From Porphyromonadaceae bacterium H1 (lineage in GTDB: Bacteria; Bacteroidota; Bacteroidia; Bacteroidales; Paludibacteraceae): DNA of 64,000 bases. Shown piece after piece: positions 9,097 to 18,365 of this stretch. Each line of letters begins with the position of its first letter. Position 1 is the stretch's first letter. The position numbers were made by a program, and so were the translations under genes. The notes beneath the pieces were generated by a model that was not told the origin of the DNA, did not search any database, and was given only the letters and a program-made list of their open reading frames with translations. The DNA lies in the NCBI GenBank assembly GCA_001653155.1, contig BDEJ01000020.1:1-64000 (forward strand), given 5' to 3'.

Positions 9097-10050
9097 ATGG
9101 ATATTTCTATAGTTGTTCCTTTGTTTAACGAAGAGGAGTCTCTTAACATCCTCTACGAGTGGATTGAGCGTGTGATGAAAGAGCACGGGCTGTCCTACGA
9201 AGTCATTTTTGTAAATGACGGGAGTACGGATGCTTCATGGGAAGTAATCGAAAAGCTCAAAAGCTTGCATCCGGCCGTCGTTCGAGGAATCAAATTCAGG
9301 AACAACTACGGTAAATCGCCCGCCTTGTATTGTGGTTTTCAAGCCTCCAAAGGGAAGGTGGTTGTAACGATGGATGCCGATCTTCAGGATAGTCCGGATG
9401 AGATACCGGAACTTTATTCGATGATTGTAAACGACGGCTACGACTTGGTTTCCGGTTGGAAAAAGAAACGTTATGACTCCAAGTTGACCAAGAATTTACC
9501 GTCGAAACTCTATAATGCCACTGCTCGCAAAGTAACCGGATTGAAGCTGCATGATATGAATTGTGGCTTGAAAGCTTATCGCTCCGAAGTCGTTAAGAAT
9601 ATAGAAGTCTATGGCGATATGCACCGCTACATTCCTTATTTGGCAAAAAATGCGGGTTTCCGAAAAATAGGCGAAAAAGTAGTAGAGCATAAAAAGAGAC
9701 GTTTCGGGCAGACTAAATTTGGGCTGAATCGCTTTGTAAATGGCTATTTGGATTTAATAACTCTTTGGTTCTTAAGTAAGTTCGGGAAAAAGCCTATGCA
9801 TTTTTTCGGGCTTTGGGGCAGTGTGATGTTTATCTTTGGAGTTCTTGCCGTCCTGCTTGTCAGCATAGGTAAGTTGATTGCTTTGTCCTCGGGCTTGCGT
9901 GCTCCTCTAATAACGGATAATCCGTATTTTTATATGGCGCTGACTGCCATTTTGCTTGGTACACAGTTGTTTTTAACAGGATTCCTCGGCGAATTGATAT
10001 CCCGGAACTCAACAGAGCGTAACAACTATTTGATAGAGAAGGAGATTTAA
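9097..10050 (+). CDS. GT2 polyprenyl-phosphate glycosyltransferase, DPM1/ArnC-like
   Basis: A 317-residue membrane-anchored GT-A enzyme. The N-terminus ISIVVPLFNEEESL, the nucleotide-binding FVNDGSTD and the metal-binding MDADLQDSP are those of dolichol/undecaprenyl-phosphate mannosyl- or glucosyltransferases. The acceptor region MNCGLKAYR is also present. Two hydrophobic segments near the C-terminus (about residues 230-255 and 272-300) anchor it to the inner membrane. It likely moves a sugar from a nucleotide donor to a polyprenyl phosphate for envelope glycan synthesis. It forms a run with the DUF4199 gene and the next membrane protein. Confidence 0.85.
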   Translation: MDISIVVPLFNEEESLNILYEWIERVMKEHGLSYEVIFVNDGSTDASWEVIEKLKSLHPAVVRGIKFRNNYGKSPALYCGFQASKGKVVVTMDADLQDSPDEIPELYSMIVNDGYDLVSGWKKKRYDSKLTKNLPSKLYNATARKVTGLKLHDMNCGLKAYRSEVVKNIEVYGDMHRYIPYLAKNAGFRKIGEKVVEHKKRRFGQTKFGLNRFVNGYLDLITLWFLSKFGKKPMHFFGLWGSVMFIFGVLAVLLVSIGKLIALSSGLRAPLITDNPYFYMALTAILLGTQLFLTGFLGELISRNSTERNNYLIEKEI

Positions 10051-10072
10051 GGGGAAACCGCTTCTCTCCGAC

Positions 10073-10603
10073 ATGAAATATACACACATGGATCTCGGTT
10101 TTTTATATTACACACTTCCTGCTTTACTCATCGCATTGACGGCCTTCTTTCTGATTGACAGGATGCTAAGGAATGATGAAAAGCGTCGAAACTTTGAATT
10201 GAGAAAAGACACTCAGTCGCAGCTGCTAGCCCTCCGCTTGCGGGCCTATGAGCGTTTAACCTTGCTTTTGGAGCGGACTGTTCCCAATACAATGGTACTG
10301 AGTGTCTTAAAGCCTGAAATGACCTGCTTCGATTTGCAGCGGGAGTTGCTATCTACTGTACGGCAGGAATTTGCCCACAATGTTTCGCAGCAAATTTATG
10401 TTACTTCCGAACTTTGGGCTGCTGTTAAAGTCGTTCAAGAGAGTTTGTTGAATCTCATAAATATATGTTCGTCGAAATGTTCACCCGACGATAAGGCTTC
10501 GGTCTTAGCGGAGTTGATTGTTCAAGTGTATGCTGCCAACGAAGCGCCTCCTTCCGAAACGGCGCTCGATATGCTGAAAAAAGAAGTCGCCCGAATGTTA
10601 TAA
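10073..10603 (+). CDS. Uncharacterised membrane-anchored protein
   Basis: A 176-residue protein with one N-terminal transmembrane segment (LGFLYYTLPALLIALTAFFL, about residues 8-27) and a helical cytoplasmic domain. It looks like a family conserved across Bacteroidales (possibly DUF7935), but I cannot give a function. It lies 22 bases after the glycosyltransferase and 16 before a lipoprotein gene, so it is probably in one operon with them. Confidence 0.65.
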   Translation: MKYTHMDLGFLYYTLPALLIALTAFFLIDRMLRNDEKRRNFELRKDTQSQLLALRLRAYERLTLLLERTVPNTMVLSVLKPEMTCFDLQRELLSTVRQEFAHNVSQQIYVTSELWAAVKVVQESLLNLINICSSKCSPDDKASVLAELIVQVYAANEAPPSETALDMLKKEVARML

Positions 10604-10619
10604 AACTCATTGGAAAGAA

Positions 10620-11129
10620 ATGGAAATGCTCAAGAAAATATGTGTCTTGCTCTTGATATTTGCAGGAATGGGCTGTTTCTCGGCTTGCGATGAGGATCAG
10701 AATTGTCGTAAGGAGCGCTTTGTCGCAGTCTCTGCCGATATCAAGAAAGTGCTTACCGACCCTCAGGGGAAGCGCAGTGTATCTCCATTTCAGGTGGAGC
10801 GCTTGACTTTATCGGGCTTGAATAATGATTCCATTTTATACAACAATGCTGCCGTCTCCTCCTTATCCTTATATTTGAAGAACTTTTCGGAAGAGACCCA
10901 ATATCGCATTGTGCTCAACGATACGATAGATACGCTTACGATACGACACCGGAATACGGATAGCTATTTGTCTTTCCAATGCGGATGTATCATGACGCAT
11001 CTGATTGATACGGCATTTATTACAGGACATTTTATAGATTCCGTAGCTGTCGTAAATAAGCAGGTAAATACGCAAAATGCAAAAAATATCGAGTTATATA
11101 AGCATTATAAGTCTGCTGTTGGTAATTAA
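10620..11129 (+). CDS. DUF6452 family lipoprotein
   Basis: A 169-residue protein with a lipoprotein signal (KKICVLLLIFAGMGCFSAC) and then DEDQNCRKERF, typical of DUF6452 proteins of Bacteroidales. Its end overlaps the start of the DUF6048 gene by 53 bases, a strong sign of coupled expression. Both are probable cell-envelope proteins, and the pair is usually found together. Function is unknown. Confidence 0.75.
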   Translation: MEMLKKICVLLLIFAGMGCFSACDEDQNCRKERFVAVSADIKKVLTDPQGKRSVSPFQVERLTLSGLNNDSILYNNAAVSSLSLYLKNFSEETQYRIVLNDTIDTLTIRHRNTDSYLSFQCGCIMTHLIDTAFITGHFIDSVAVVNKQVNTQNAKNIELYKHYKSAVGN

Positions 11130-11754
11130 CTTGCCACTGCGTGCTGAGGAAACCGAGCCGGCGGATTCGATCCCCTTGTGGAATGGCTTGCGTCTGGAGC
11201 TCGATGTGGCTTCGCCTCTTTTTCATGTTTTGCAGATTGAGCCTTCCCAATCCATTGAAGGGGGTGTTTACCTCAATTTGAAACAACGTTATTTGCCCTT
11301 ATTGGAGATGGGCTTTGCCGGATTGTCCAATAAAATATCTCCTCAACATTCTGTATTCAGTGCGGATGGCTTGTTCTTCAGGACAGGCCTTGATATTAAT
11401 CTGCTGAATGCTAAAAAAAAGGCATCGAACAGAAACCTCGTAGTTGCCGGATTTCGTGTTGGAGCCAGTTCTTTTTCCTATGATCTGAGGCATGTGTTGA
11501 TAGAGGATAAGTACTGGCAAGAGAAACGCAGCATGGACTACCTTGATGTACAGGTTTTCAGATGGTGGTTCGAAGCGCTTCTCGGGATGAAAGTAGAAGT
11601 CTTTAGAAACGTCTATCTGGGCTGGAACATCCGATCCAAATTCCTGCTTAAAGAAGAAGAACCCGGTTCGATACATCCGTATTTCATTCCGGGCTATGGA
11701 TTGGCCCGGTCGGGCAACTGGGCATTCAACTATACAATAGCTTACTCTTTCTGA
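11077..11754 (+). CDS. DUF6048 family outer-membrane-type protein
   Basis: A 225-residue protein with an N-terminal signal peptide (SYISIISLLLVINLPLRAEE) and a body of alternating beta strands ending in an aromatic residue (YSF), the pattern of a small outer-membrane barrel. It matches DUF6048, which follows DUF6452 in Bacteroidales. The start at 11077 lies inside the preceding gene in another frame, and the signal peptide right after it supports this choice. Confidence 0.75.
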   Translation: MQKISSYISIISLLLVINLPLRAEETEPADSIPLWNGLRLELDVASPLFHVLQIEPSQSIEGGVYLNLKQRYLPLLEMGFAGLSNKISPQHSVFSADGLFFRTGLDINLLNAKKKASNRNLVVAGFRVGASSFSYDLRHVLIEDKYWQEKRSMDYLDVQVFRWWFEALLGMKVEVFRNVYLGWNIRSKFLLKEEEPGSIHPYFIPGYGLARSGNWAFNYTIAYSF

Positions 11755-11821
11755 GGAGTCAAACGGATCTCTCTTGCTTAAAATAATTTAGATATAAAAT
11801 ATTTCAAAAAAACAGAATGCT

Positions 11822-13837
11822 ATGAACAGGACAGACAGAGCGGCCGATAATATTCGAATATTAGCGGCATCAATGGTTGAAAAAGCTAAATCCGGTCATC
11901 CCGGCGGTGCTATGGGCGGTGCCGATTTCATCAATGTGCTTTACTCCGAATTTTTGGAATATGACCCCAAGAATCCTCATTGGGAGTTTCGAGATCGCTT
12001 TTTCTTGGATCCCGGACACATGTCTCCCATGCTGTATGCGGTTTTAGCCTGTTCGGGCAAGTATTCGCTGGATGAGTTGAAGAGTTTCCGCCAATGGGGG
12101 AGTCCTACGCCCGGTCACCCGGAATTGGATGTTGAGCGCGGAATCGAAAATACCTCCGGACCCTTGGGCCAAGGACATGCCTACGCCGTAGGGGCTGCCA
12201 TAGCGGCTAAATTTTTACGTGCTCGTTTTGGAGCGCTTGTTCAGCAGTGTATTTATGCTCTCATTTCGGATGGAGGTATTCAGGAAGAAATTTCGCAAGG
12301 CGCCGGCAGAATTGCAGGGCATCTCGGTTTGGATAATTTGATTATGTTCTACGACTCGAATGACATCCAGCTTTCTACCGATACCGATGCAGTAACAAGC
12401 GAAAATGTCAGGAAGAAGTACGAAGCATGGGATTGGCATGTTATTGAAATAGACGGAAATGATGCATCTCAGATACGGGCAGCTCTTATTGAAGCCAAGG
12501 CTGAATCGGAAAAACCGACCTTGATTATTGGAAAGACCGTAATGGGGAAAGGGGCTTTAAAGGCAGACGGATCCAGTTTCGAGCGACAATGTGCAACCCA
12601 CGGTATGCCGCTTGGCCAAAGCGGTGCTTCCTTCGAAGAAACCATCAAAAATTTGGGAGGCGACCCCGAAAATCCTTTCGTATTTTTCGATGAGACAAAA
12701 GCGCTTTATGAACAGCGCTCCCGGGAGCTGGAACTTATTGTAGCCGAACGAAAAGCTGCCTATAAAAACTGGGCACAGGAAAATTCCGACTTAGCCGCCA
12801 AATGGAAACGCTTCTTCGCCGGAGAAGCCCCCAAGGTAAACTGGGATGCCATCGTTCAGAAACCCGATCAAGCTACGCGCGCAGCTTCCGCTACAGTGCT
12901 GGCTACACTGGCACAAGAGCTTGATAATATGATTGTTTCGAGTGCCGACCTTTCCAACTCAGACAAAACCGATGGTTTCCTGAAACATACAAAAGCTTTT
13001 GTGAAAGGAGATTTCTCCGGAGCTTTCTTGCAAGCAGGAGTATCGGAGTTGACAATGGCCTGCCTGTGTATGGGGATGGCTTTACACGGAGGAGTGATAG
13101 CTGCCTGTGCAACTTTCTTTGTGTTTTCGGACTACATGAAACCTGCCATTCGCATGGCTGCTTTGATGGAACTTCCTGTAAAATTTATTTGGTCGCACGA
13201 CGCTTTTCGAGTAGGTGAGGATGGGCCTACCCATCAGCCCGTTGAACACGAAGCGCAATTACGTTTGATGGAGAAACTGCAAAACCATAAAGGGCAAAAT
13301 GCCATGTTGGTTTTGCGTCCCGCCGATGTGGAAGAGACCACCGTAGCCTGGCGTTTGGCTATGGAAAATACTCAAACCCCAACCGGTTTGATTTTTTCTC
13401 GGCAGAATATCAACAACCTTCCTGCGAAAACTTGTCGTAAAACCGAAGCTGCACAAGCCGATAAAGGGGCTTATGTGGTAATGAGCGACGACAATCCGGA
13501 TGTTGTTCTTCTGGCTTCGGGCTCCGAGGTGCTCACCTTGAGTGAGGCTGCCGATTTGCTGCGTGCCGATGGTATTAAGCTTAGGCTGGTTTCTGTTCCT
13601 TCCGAGGGCCTCTTTCGCAGTCAACCCAAAGAATATCAGCAGGCTGTAATTCCGGAAGGCTGTCCGGTCTTTGGACTTACAGCCGGTTTGCCCGTCAATT
13701 TAGAAGGACTGGTTGGCAGTAAAGGCAAAGTGTTTGGCTTAAATTCGTTTGGATTTTCGGCTCCTTATAAAGTCCTTGACGAGAAGTTGGGCTTTACGGA
13801 TCGAAATGTGTACGAGCAAGTGAAGGAGATGCTCTGA
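11822..13837 (+). CDS. tkt: Transketolase
   Basis: A full-length 671-residue transketolase that moves two-carbon ketol units in the non-oxidative pentose phosphate pathway using thiamine diphosphate and Mg2+. The sequence shows KSGHPGGAMGGADF, GPLGQGHAYAVG, a TPP-motif region LISDGGIQEE (a variant of GDGxxxEG), and in the pyrimidine domain FFVFSDYMKPAIRMAAL and VGEDGPTHQPVEH. It belongs to the Bacteroidales transketolase type. uxaC follows after 76 bases, so sugar-acid and pentose metabolism sit side by side, though cotranscription is not certain. Confidence 0.92.
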   Translation: MNRTDRAADNIRILAASMVEKAKSGHPGGAMGGADFINVLYSEFLEYDPKNPHWEFRDRFFLDPGHMSPMLYAVLACSGKYSLDELKSFRQWGSPTPGHPELDVERGIENTSGPLGQGHAYAVGAAIAAKFLRARFGALVQQCIYALISDGGIQEEISQGAGRIAGHLGLDNLIMFYDSNDIQLSTDTDAVTSENVRKKYEAWDWHVIEIDGNDASQIRAALIEAKAESEKPTLIIGKTVMGKGALKADGSSFERQCATHGMPLGQSGASFEETIKNLGGDPENPFVFFDETKALYEQRSRELELIVAERKAAYKNWAQENSDLAAKWKRFFAGEAPKVNWDAIVQKPDQATRAASATVLATLAQELDNMIVSSADLSNSDKTDGFLKHTKAFVKGDFSGAFLQAGVSELTMACLCMGMALHGGVIAACATFFVFSDYMKPAIRMAALMELPVKFIWSHDAFRVGEDGPTHQPVEHEAQLRLMEKLQNHKGQNAMLVLRPADVEETTVAWRLAMENTQTPTGLIFSRQNINNLPAKTCRKTEAAQADKGAYVVMSDDNPDVVLLASGSEVLTLSEAADLLRADGIKLRLVSVPSEGLFRSQPKEYQQAVIPEGCPVFGLTAGLPVNLEGLVGSKGKVFGLNSFGFSAPYKVLDEKLGFTDRNVYEQVKEML

Positions 13838-13913
13838 GAGTCTCAGTGAGTAATTCTCTTGGCCGACTCTGTGAAAAGCGATCGATTTTCAAAAAAATAA
13901 CGAAATAGTGCTT

Positions 13914-15320
13914 ATGAAGCAGTTTATGGATGAGAACTTTGTGTTGCAAACGAAGACAGCACAAAACCTGTATCACAATCATGCTAAGAATCTTCCCATC
14001 ATTGACTATCATTGTCACTTGGATCCCAAGTTGATTGCCGAAGATTATCGTTTCGAGAATTTAACAGAAATCTGGTTGAGTGGAGATCACTATAAGTGGC
14101 GTGCTATGCGAAGCAATGGTGTAGCTGAGCGCTTCTGTACGGGAAAAGACAGCTCCGATTGGGAAAAATTTGAAAAATGGGCCGATACAGTACCTTATAC
14201 CATGCGTAATCCGCTGTATCACTGGACGCATCTCGAATTGAAAACTGCTTTTGGAATCAATAAACTACTCAGCCCCACTACTGCTCGGGAGATTTTTGAC
14301 GAGTGTTCCGAAAAACTCCGTAAGCCGGAATTTTCAGCACGCTCTCTGATGAAACGCTATAAAGTTGAGGTGGTTTGTACGACGGACGACCCGGCTGATT
14401 CGCTTGAATACCATTCGGCTCTGAAGGAGGAAGGGTTTGAAATAAAAATCCTCCCCACTTGGCGCCCCGATAAAGCGATGGCTGTGGAGAATCCCGATGA
14501 ATACCGGGCCTATGTCGAGAAACTATCGGCTGTATCGGGTGTTATTATCCGGAATTTTTCGGATTTGATGGAAGCTTTACGCAAGCGACACGATTTCTTT
14601 GCCGGTATGGGTTGTAGGCTCTCCGATCACGGTATCGAGGAGTTCTATGCAGAGGACTACAGAGAGTCGGAAATACAGGAAATCTTCAACAAAGTTTATG
14701 GAGGCAGGGAGCTTAGGCGGGAGGAAATATTGAAATTTAAGTCGGCCATACTTTTTGAAGGGGCCATTATGGACTGGGAGAAGTCCTGGACTCAGCAATT
14801 CCATTATGGAGCTATCCGCAACAACAATACGCGCTTGCTGCGTAAGCTGGGGCCGGATACGGGCTTTGATTCCATTGGCGACTTTAATACCGCTAAAGCT
14901 ATGGCAAAGTTCTTCGACCGACTGGATAGCGATAATCGCTTGACAAAGACGATTATCTATAATTTGAATCCGCGCGATAATGACCTGATAGCCACTATGA
15001 TAGGAAATTTCCAAGACGGAAGCATTGCCGGTAAGATGCAATTTGGATCCGGTTGGTGGTTTTTAGATCAGAAAACAGGTATGGAAGCCCAAATCAACTC
15101 CCTTTCCAACTTAGGACTGCTGAGCCGTTTTGTAGGTATGCTCACGGATTCCCGTAGTTTCTTGTCTTATCCGCGGCACGAATATTTCCGTCGTATCTTG
15201 TGCAATCTTATTGGGAATGACGTAGAAGAGGCGCTATTACCAGCATCCGAACTGCCTTTCTTGGCGCAGATGGTTGAAAATATCTCTTACTACAACGCAA
15301 AACAGTTTTTTAATTTCTAA
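13914..15320 (+). CDS. uxaC: Glucuronate (uronate) isomerase
   Basis: A 468-residue member of the amidohydrolase fold family. UxaC converts D-glucuronate to D-fructuronate and D-galacturonate to D-tagaturonate at the start of hexuronate breakdown. The metal-binding DYHCHL motif lies near residues 30-35, followed by KWRAMRSNG, VCTTDDPADSLEYH and FGSGWWFLDQ, all typical of UxaC. ATG 14 is chosen over a GTG two codons upstream at 13908 because the length then equals the family norm. No other uronate genes are visible. Confidence 0.92.
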   Translation: MKQFMDENFVLQTKTAQNLYHNHAKNLPIIDYHCHLDPKLIAEDYRFENLTEIWLSGDHYKWRAMRSNGVAERFCTGKDSSDWEKFEKWADTVPYTMRNPLYHWTHLELKTAFGINKLLSPTTAREIFDECSEKLRKPEFSARSLMKRYKVEVVCTTDDPADSLEYHSALKEEGFEIKILPTWRPDKAMAVENPDEYRAYVEKLSAVSGVIIRNFSDLMEALRKRHDFFAGMGCRLSDHGIEEFYAEDYRESEIQEIFNKVYGGRELRREEILKFKSAILFEGAIMDWEKSWTQQFHYGAIRNNNTRLLRKLGPDTGFDSIGDFNTAKAMAKFFDRLDSDNRLTKTIIYNLNPRDNDLIATMIGNFQDGSIAGKMQFGSGWWFLDQKTGMEAQINSLSNLGLLSRFVGMLTDSRSFLSYPRHEYFRRILCNLIGNDVEEALLPASELPFLAQMVENISYYNAKQFFNF

Positions 15321-15374
15321 ACTGCAGATTGAGAGTTGTTTGGGATTGATTTTATTTTTGAAGAAAAAATCCCT

Positions 15375-15382
15375 ATTTTTGT
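15375..15382 (+). promoter_or_regulatory. Candidate -7 box of ssrA
   Basis: TATTTTTG about 30 bases before the mature tmRNA 5' end fits TAnnTTTG. A 5' extension would be removed by RNase P. Confidence 0.45.
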
Positions 15383-15411
15383 AGGCCTTTTTTTAAGCAA
15401 GCAATATGCTG

Positions 15412-15808
15412 GGGCTGTTTGGATTTGACAGCAGGTAGAAGGGGTAAGTAAGCATGTCGAGCGTTGGGAAAACAGCTCGTAAATCTCGGTTCCCGAACAA
15501 TTAACTGGCGAAAATAACTACGCTCTTGCTGCTTGATCGAAGAACAGTAGATCTGAAGCTTAATTTCGGCACAAGGTGCTGAAACAAGACATCTCCCAGG
15601 CGCCGTGGCCTCGAGGCAACTTGATACGGAGGTGCAGCTAAATCGAGGATAGCTTTGCCGAGCCTCGTCGGTAGCGCGAAAATTTAGAGGATAAGGTGTC
15701 GGTTGGTGGCTCCGGTCTTGCCGGCACTCGAAAATAAAGGCGGAGATAAACATGTAGAAAGCTTATTCATTCCTTGTTTGGACGAGGGTTCGACTCCCTC
15801 CAGCTCCA
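15412..15808 (+). ncRNA. ssrA: Transfer-messenger RNA (tmRNA)
   Basis: The gene begins GGGGCTGTTTGG and ends CAGCTCCA, which pair to form the alanine-type acceptor stem. The T-arm GAGGGTTCGACTCCCTC is intact. The tag reading frame at 15507-15536 encodes GENNYALAA followed by TGA, a tag of the Bacteroidales type. tmRNA with SmpB rescues stalled ribosomes and marks the nascent chain for proteolysis. CCA is not encoded. The last 17 bases of the gene are part of the phage attachment core, so integration preserves the mature RNA while replacing its downstream DNA. Confidence 0.96.
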
Positions 15809-15809
15809 C
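15792..15809 (+). repeat. attL core
   Basis: GACTCCCTCCAGCTCCAC, the T-arm and acceptor 3' end of tmRNA, is repeated exactly at 62726-62743. The bases on either side differ, so 18 bp is the full shared core. Confidence 0.93.
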
Positions 15810-15825
15810 TGTTTTTTTTAGAAAG

Positions 15826-15860
15826 CGTCTGTAAATCAACAATTTGCGGACGTTTTTTTT
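15826..15860 (+). terminator. Phage-borne terminator behind tmRNA
   Basis: CGTCTGTAAAT (15826-15836) pairs, with two G-U pairs, with ATTTGCGGACG (15842-15852) and is followed by T8. It lies on the phage side of attL, so in the lysogen it replaces the chromosomal tmRNA terminator now found at 62788-62812. Confidence 0.75.
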
Positions 15861-15935
15861 ATGATAAACATAATGCAAATAATGGTCTATTTGTGTTATA
15901 TATTTGAAAATGAGTGATTTATATTTGATTTTTAG

Positions 15936-17141
15936 ATGATTATGGCGCGAAAACAGACGATTATTATTTTTCCACATCTGAACGATGGGGGGGGTGATAT
16001 TAATAAAGCATGGTATGTAGAATGGAAATATAGGATTCCGGGCGAATCGAAACAGCGAAAAGAACGTGTTTATAAAGGGTTAAATAAAGGCTCTGCGAAA
16101 GAAAGATATGATCTCGCAAAGAAAATAATTGAAGAGAAAACCGCGTGGCTTCAGTCGGGAAAGCACTTAAATGGTAATGTTACGCGCGTTTACGAAGATG
16201 AGTTGTTATACAGACATGAAGCTAAACTGTACGGAAAAGCCAAAGAGCATGTTGTAACTATCCGCACTTTCTTAAGCGATTTCTTAGCCTTAAAGCGGGA
16301 ACAGGTGAATAATAAAACATTGGAAAATTACAAATCCAAACTTCGTACATTTGATAATTGGCTATTAAAATGTAATCTACATGACACTCATATCAAGAAC
16401 ATCACGAAAAAACACATTACCGATTTTGCTGTTTATCTATCAAAAGAATTAAATTACAGTAGAAGAACAATCAAAAAATACATACAAATACTTCACTCGT
16501 TTTTTGAATTTGAGGTTGACAACAATCGTTTAGAAAACAATCCTGTACAAAAAATACCAGAAGCAGGAAGGATCGTTGATTGTTCGGCAGTGCCATTCCA
16601 TCTCGATGAGAGAAAGATGTTGAAGAATGCTATTGAAAGGAAAGACCCGCAGCTGTGGTTAGCATGCGAAATGCAATACTATTGCGCGTTACGACCCGGA
16701 GTTGAGTTAAGGCTAATGAAAATAGGATGGATTGATTTCGAAAGAAAGAAGATACGTATACCTGCTGAAGAAGCGAAAAGCAACCGGACTGATATTATCG
16801 ATATACCTGATTTGTTGTTGAAAAGCCTGGAACCATATAGGCAATACGATAAATCGCTCTATTTGTTTGGGAGATTCAACAGACCGAATACTGAGCCGAT
16901 TGGTAAAAACACACTCCGGAACCGCTTTAATTATTATCGTGATGAGTTGGGCATCTCGAAAGATCGAAAGTTTTACTCGTGGAAACATACAGGAGGCATA
17001 CAGCTGATGGATAATGGAGCAAAGCCTTACGATTTGCAGAATCATTTTCGGCATAAAAGTTTCGCTACTACGGAGGGGTATTTAAAGAAAAGAGCAGGCG
17101 GGATAGATAGTAATATCACAAAGTTTTCTTCTGAGATTTAA
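15936..17141 (+). CDS. int: Tyrosine recombinase (phage integrase), probable ssrA-specific
   Basis: A 401-residue protein (399 from the second ATG at 15942). It has an N-terminal arm-binding region, a SAM-like core-binding domain (about residues 95-190, TLENYKSKLRTFDNWL) and a C-terminal catalytic domain. Arg of LRPGVELR, Lys, His of SWKHTGG and the nucleophile Tyr of TEGYLKK are visible. The second Arg of the classical HxxR box is replaced (HTGG), a variant I associate with many Bacteroidota integrases. Its place directly beside attL makes it the likely integrase for the tmRNA site. TATATTTG boxes at 15899 and 15920 are candidate -7 elements. Confidence 0.9.
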   Translation: MIMARKQTIIIFPHLNDGGGDINKAWYVEWKYRIPGESKQRKERVYKGLNKGSAKERYDLAKKIIEEKTAWLQSGKHLNGNVTRVYEDELLYRHEAKLYGKAKEHVVTIRTFLSDFLALKREQVNNKTLENYKSKLRTFDNWLLKCNLHDTHIKNITKKHITDFAVYLSKELNYSRRTIKKYIQILHSFFEFEVDNNRLENNPVQKIPEAGRIVDCSAVPFHLDERKMLKNAIERKDPQLWLACEMQYYCALRPGVELRLMKIGWIDFERKKIRIPAEEAKSNRTDIIDIPDLLLKSLEPYRQYDKSLYLFGRFNRPNTEPIGKNTLRNRFNYYRDELGISKDRKFYSWKHTGGIQLMDNGAKPYDLQNHFRHKSFATTEGYLKKRAGGIDSNITKFSSEI

Positions 17142-17181
17142 TAACGGTATCAAATGCTTTGATAAATATTTGTAAATTATT

Positions 17182-18102
17182 ATGTTCTTATTTAAGAAGC
17201 AACAGAAAAATGTGTGTGAGGCTGTTCAATTTGTTTACAACTATGCACGTAAAAGTAAACGCGGAAATCGGTATAAAAGAGTGTATCGGACAGTAGCAAG
17301 GCATCTTGCGGCGTATGAGGCGGCGCGTGGGGTGAAATTGTTCTCGAACAACTTTAACTACGAAACGGCAGAGGATTTTGTTGATTTTATGAAAGATAAA
17401 GGAATGATGTTGAATACAATAAAAGGCTATTATTCTAAAACTGGACACATGTACAGGAAAATGGGAAAGGCGGGATATGATGTAAATTATTCGTTCGAAG
17501 ATTTATTTGTCCCTCGAGAGTTGCCGGAATCGGTTTATCTTACGGTATCGGAACTTTTGCATATAGCGAATATGGACATAATCGATAAAAACAGCTGTAT
17601 TGTACGTGATATTTTTGTTCTAAATTCTTTTCTCGGCATGCGGTTCGGAGATTTCAAGGAATTGAACGAGACGAACATAAGCGGCAATATTATTTACAGA
17701 AAAACATCAAAAACGGGCGAAAGTGTTTTTATTCCTATTCATCCTGTTGCGCGAGGTATTCTGAATAAATATGATGGGAGATTTCCGGTTTATCGGTACA
17801 GTGTACAAAATTATAATGTTACACTAAAACGGATTTGCAGACGTGCGGGACTGACAGAGAAAGTACTTTGGGAGCGGACTGTAGGGCATAGGATAGTAAG
17901 AAAAACAATAAGACGCTACGAACTTGTATCGTCGCATACGGCTCGTCGTTCTTTTGCAACAAACGCGTATTTGGCCGGCATACCGGTAGCGCGAATCATG
18001 CTGCTTACTGGCCATAAAACGGAAGAGTCGTTTTTTCGCTATATACGTATAAGTAAAAAAGAGAATGCCCGTGAATTGTCCGAGCATCCGTTTTTTATGT
18101 AA
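17182..18102 (+). CDS. Second tyrosine recombinase
   Basis: A 306-residue recombinase, 40 bases after the first and on the same strand. The core-binding domain is followed by a catalytic domain with Arg in FLGMRFGDF, HTARRSF (complete HxxR), TGHKTEE and the nucleophile Tyr in FFRYIR. It lacks the N-terminal arm-binding part of the first enzyme and resembles XerD-like or invertase-type recombinases of Bacteroidota. It could aid excision, resolve phage genomes or invert DNA elsewhere. No inverted repeats suggesting an invertible segment were noticed beside it. Confidence 0.85.
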   Translation: MFLFKKQQKNVCEAVQFVYNYARKSKRGNRYKRVYRTVARHLAAYEAARGVKLFSNNFNYETAEDFVDFMKDKGMMLNTIKGYYSKTGHMYRKMGKAGYDVNYSFEDLFVPRELPESVYLTVSELLHIANMDIIDKNSCIVRDIFVLNSFLGMRFGDFKELNETNISGNIIYRKTSKTGESVFIPIHPVARGILNKYDGRFPVYRYSVQNYNVTLKRICRRAGLTEKVLWERTVGHRIVRKTIRRYELVSSHTARRSFATNAYLAGIPVARIMLLTGHKTEESFFRYIRISKKENARELSEHPFFM

Positions 18103-18116
18103 GAAGTTTAATTTGT

Positions 18117-18365
18117 CTATACTGTTTCATCTCGATTGTGTATTTTAAATGCTTTATACCATTCATTTGTTCGTTTTAGCAACCCCGAAACTTTTTCGGT
18201 ATTGTTGCCATAATAATGAAGCATATCGTCAATGTCGTCAATAACCTCAATCAAAACGCCCACATTTTTGGCTAAGAATCGAGGTTTTTGTGTATGAAAA
18301 ATATACACTCCGTCCGGATCTGCCATTGGATTTTTGGCAATTAGAAATTTAGGATATTTAGCCAT
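18117..18365 (-). CDS. Small hypothetical protein, last gene of the modification operon
   Basis: The ATG at 18365 gives 82 residues (MAKYPKFLIAKNPMADPDGVYIFHT) and overlaps the ParB-like gene end by 8 bases, typical of coupled genes. A longer reading exists but would run further into the neighbour. I recognise no domain, and its conserved position suggests a helper to the ParB/PP-loop pair. Confidence 0.6.
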   Translation of the reverse strand: MAKYPKFLIAKNPMADPDGVYIFHTQKPRFLAKNVGVLIEVIDDIDDMLHYYGNNTEKVSGLLKRTNEWYKAFKIHNRDETV

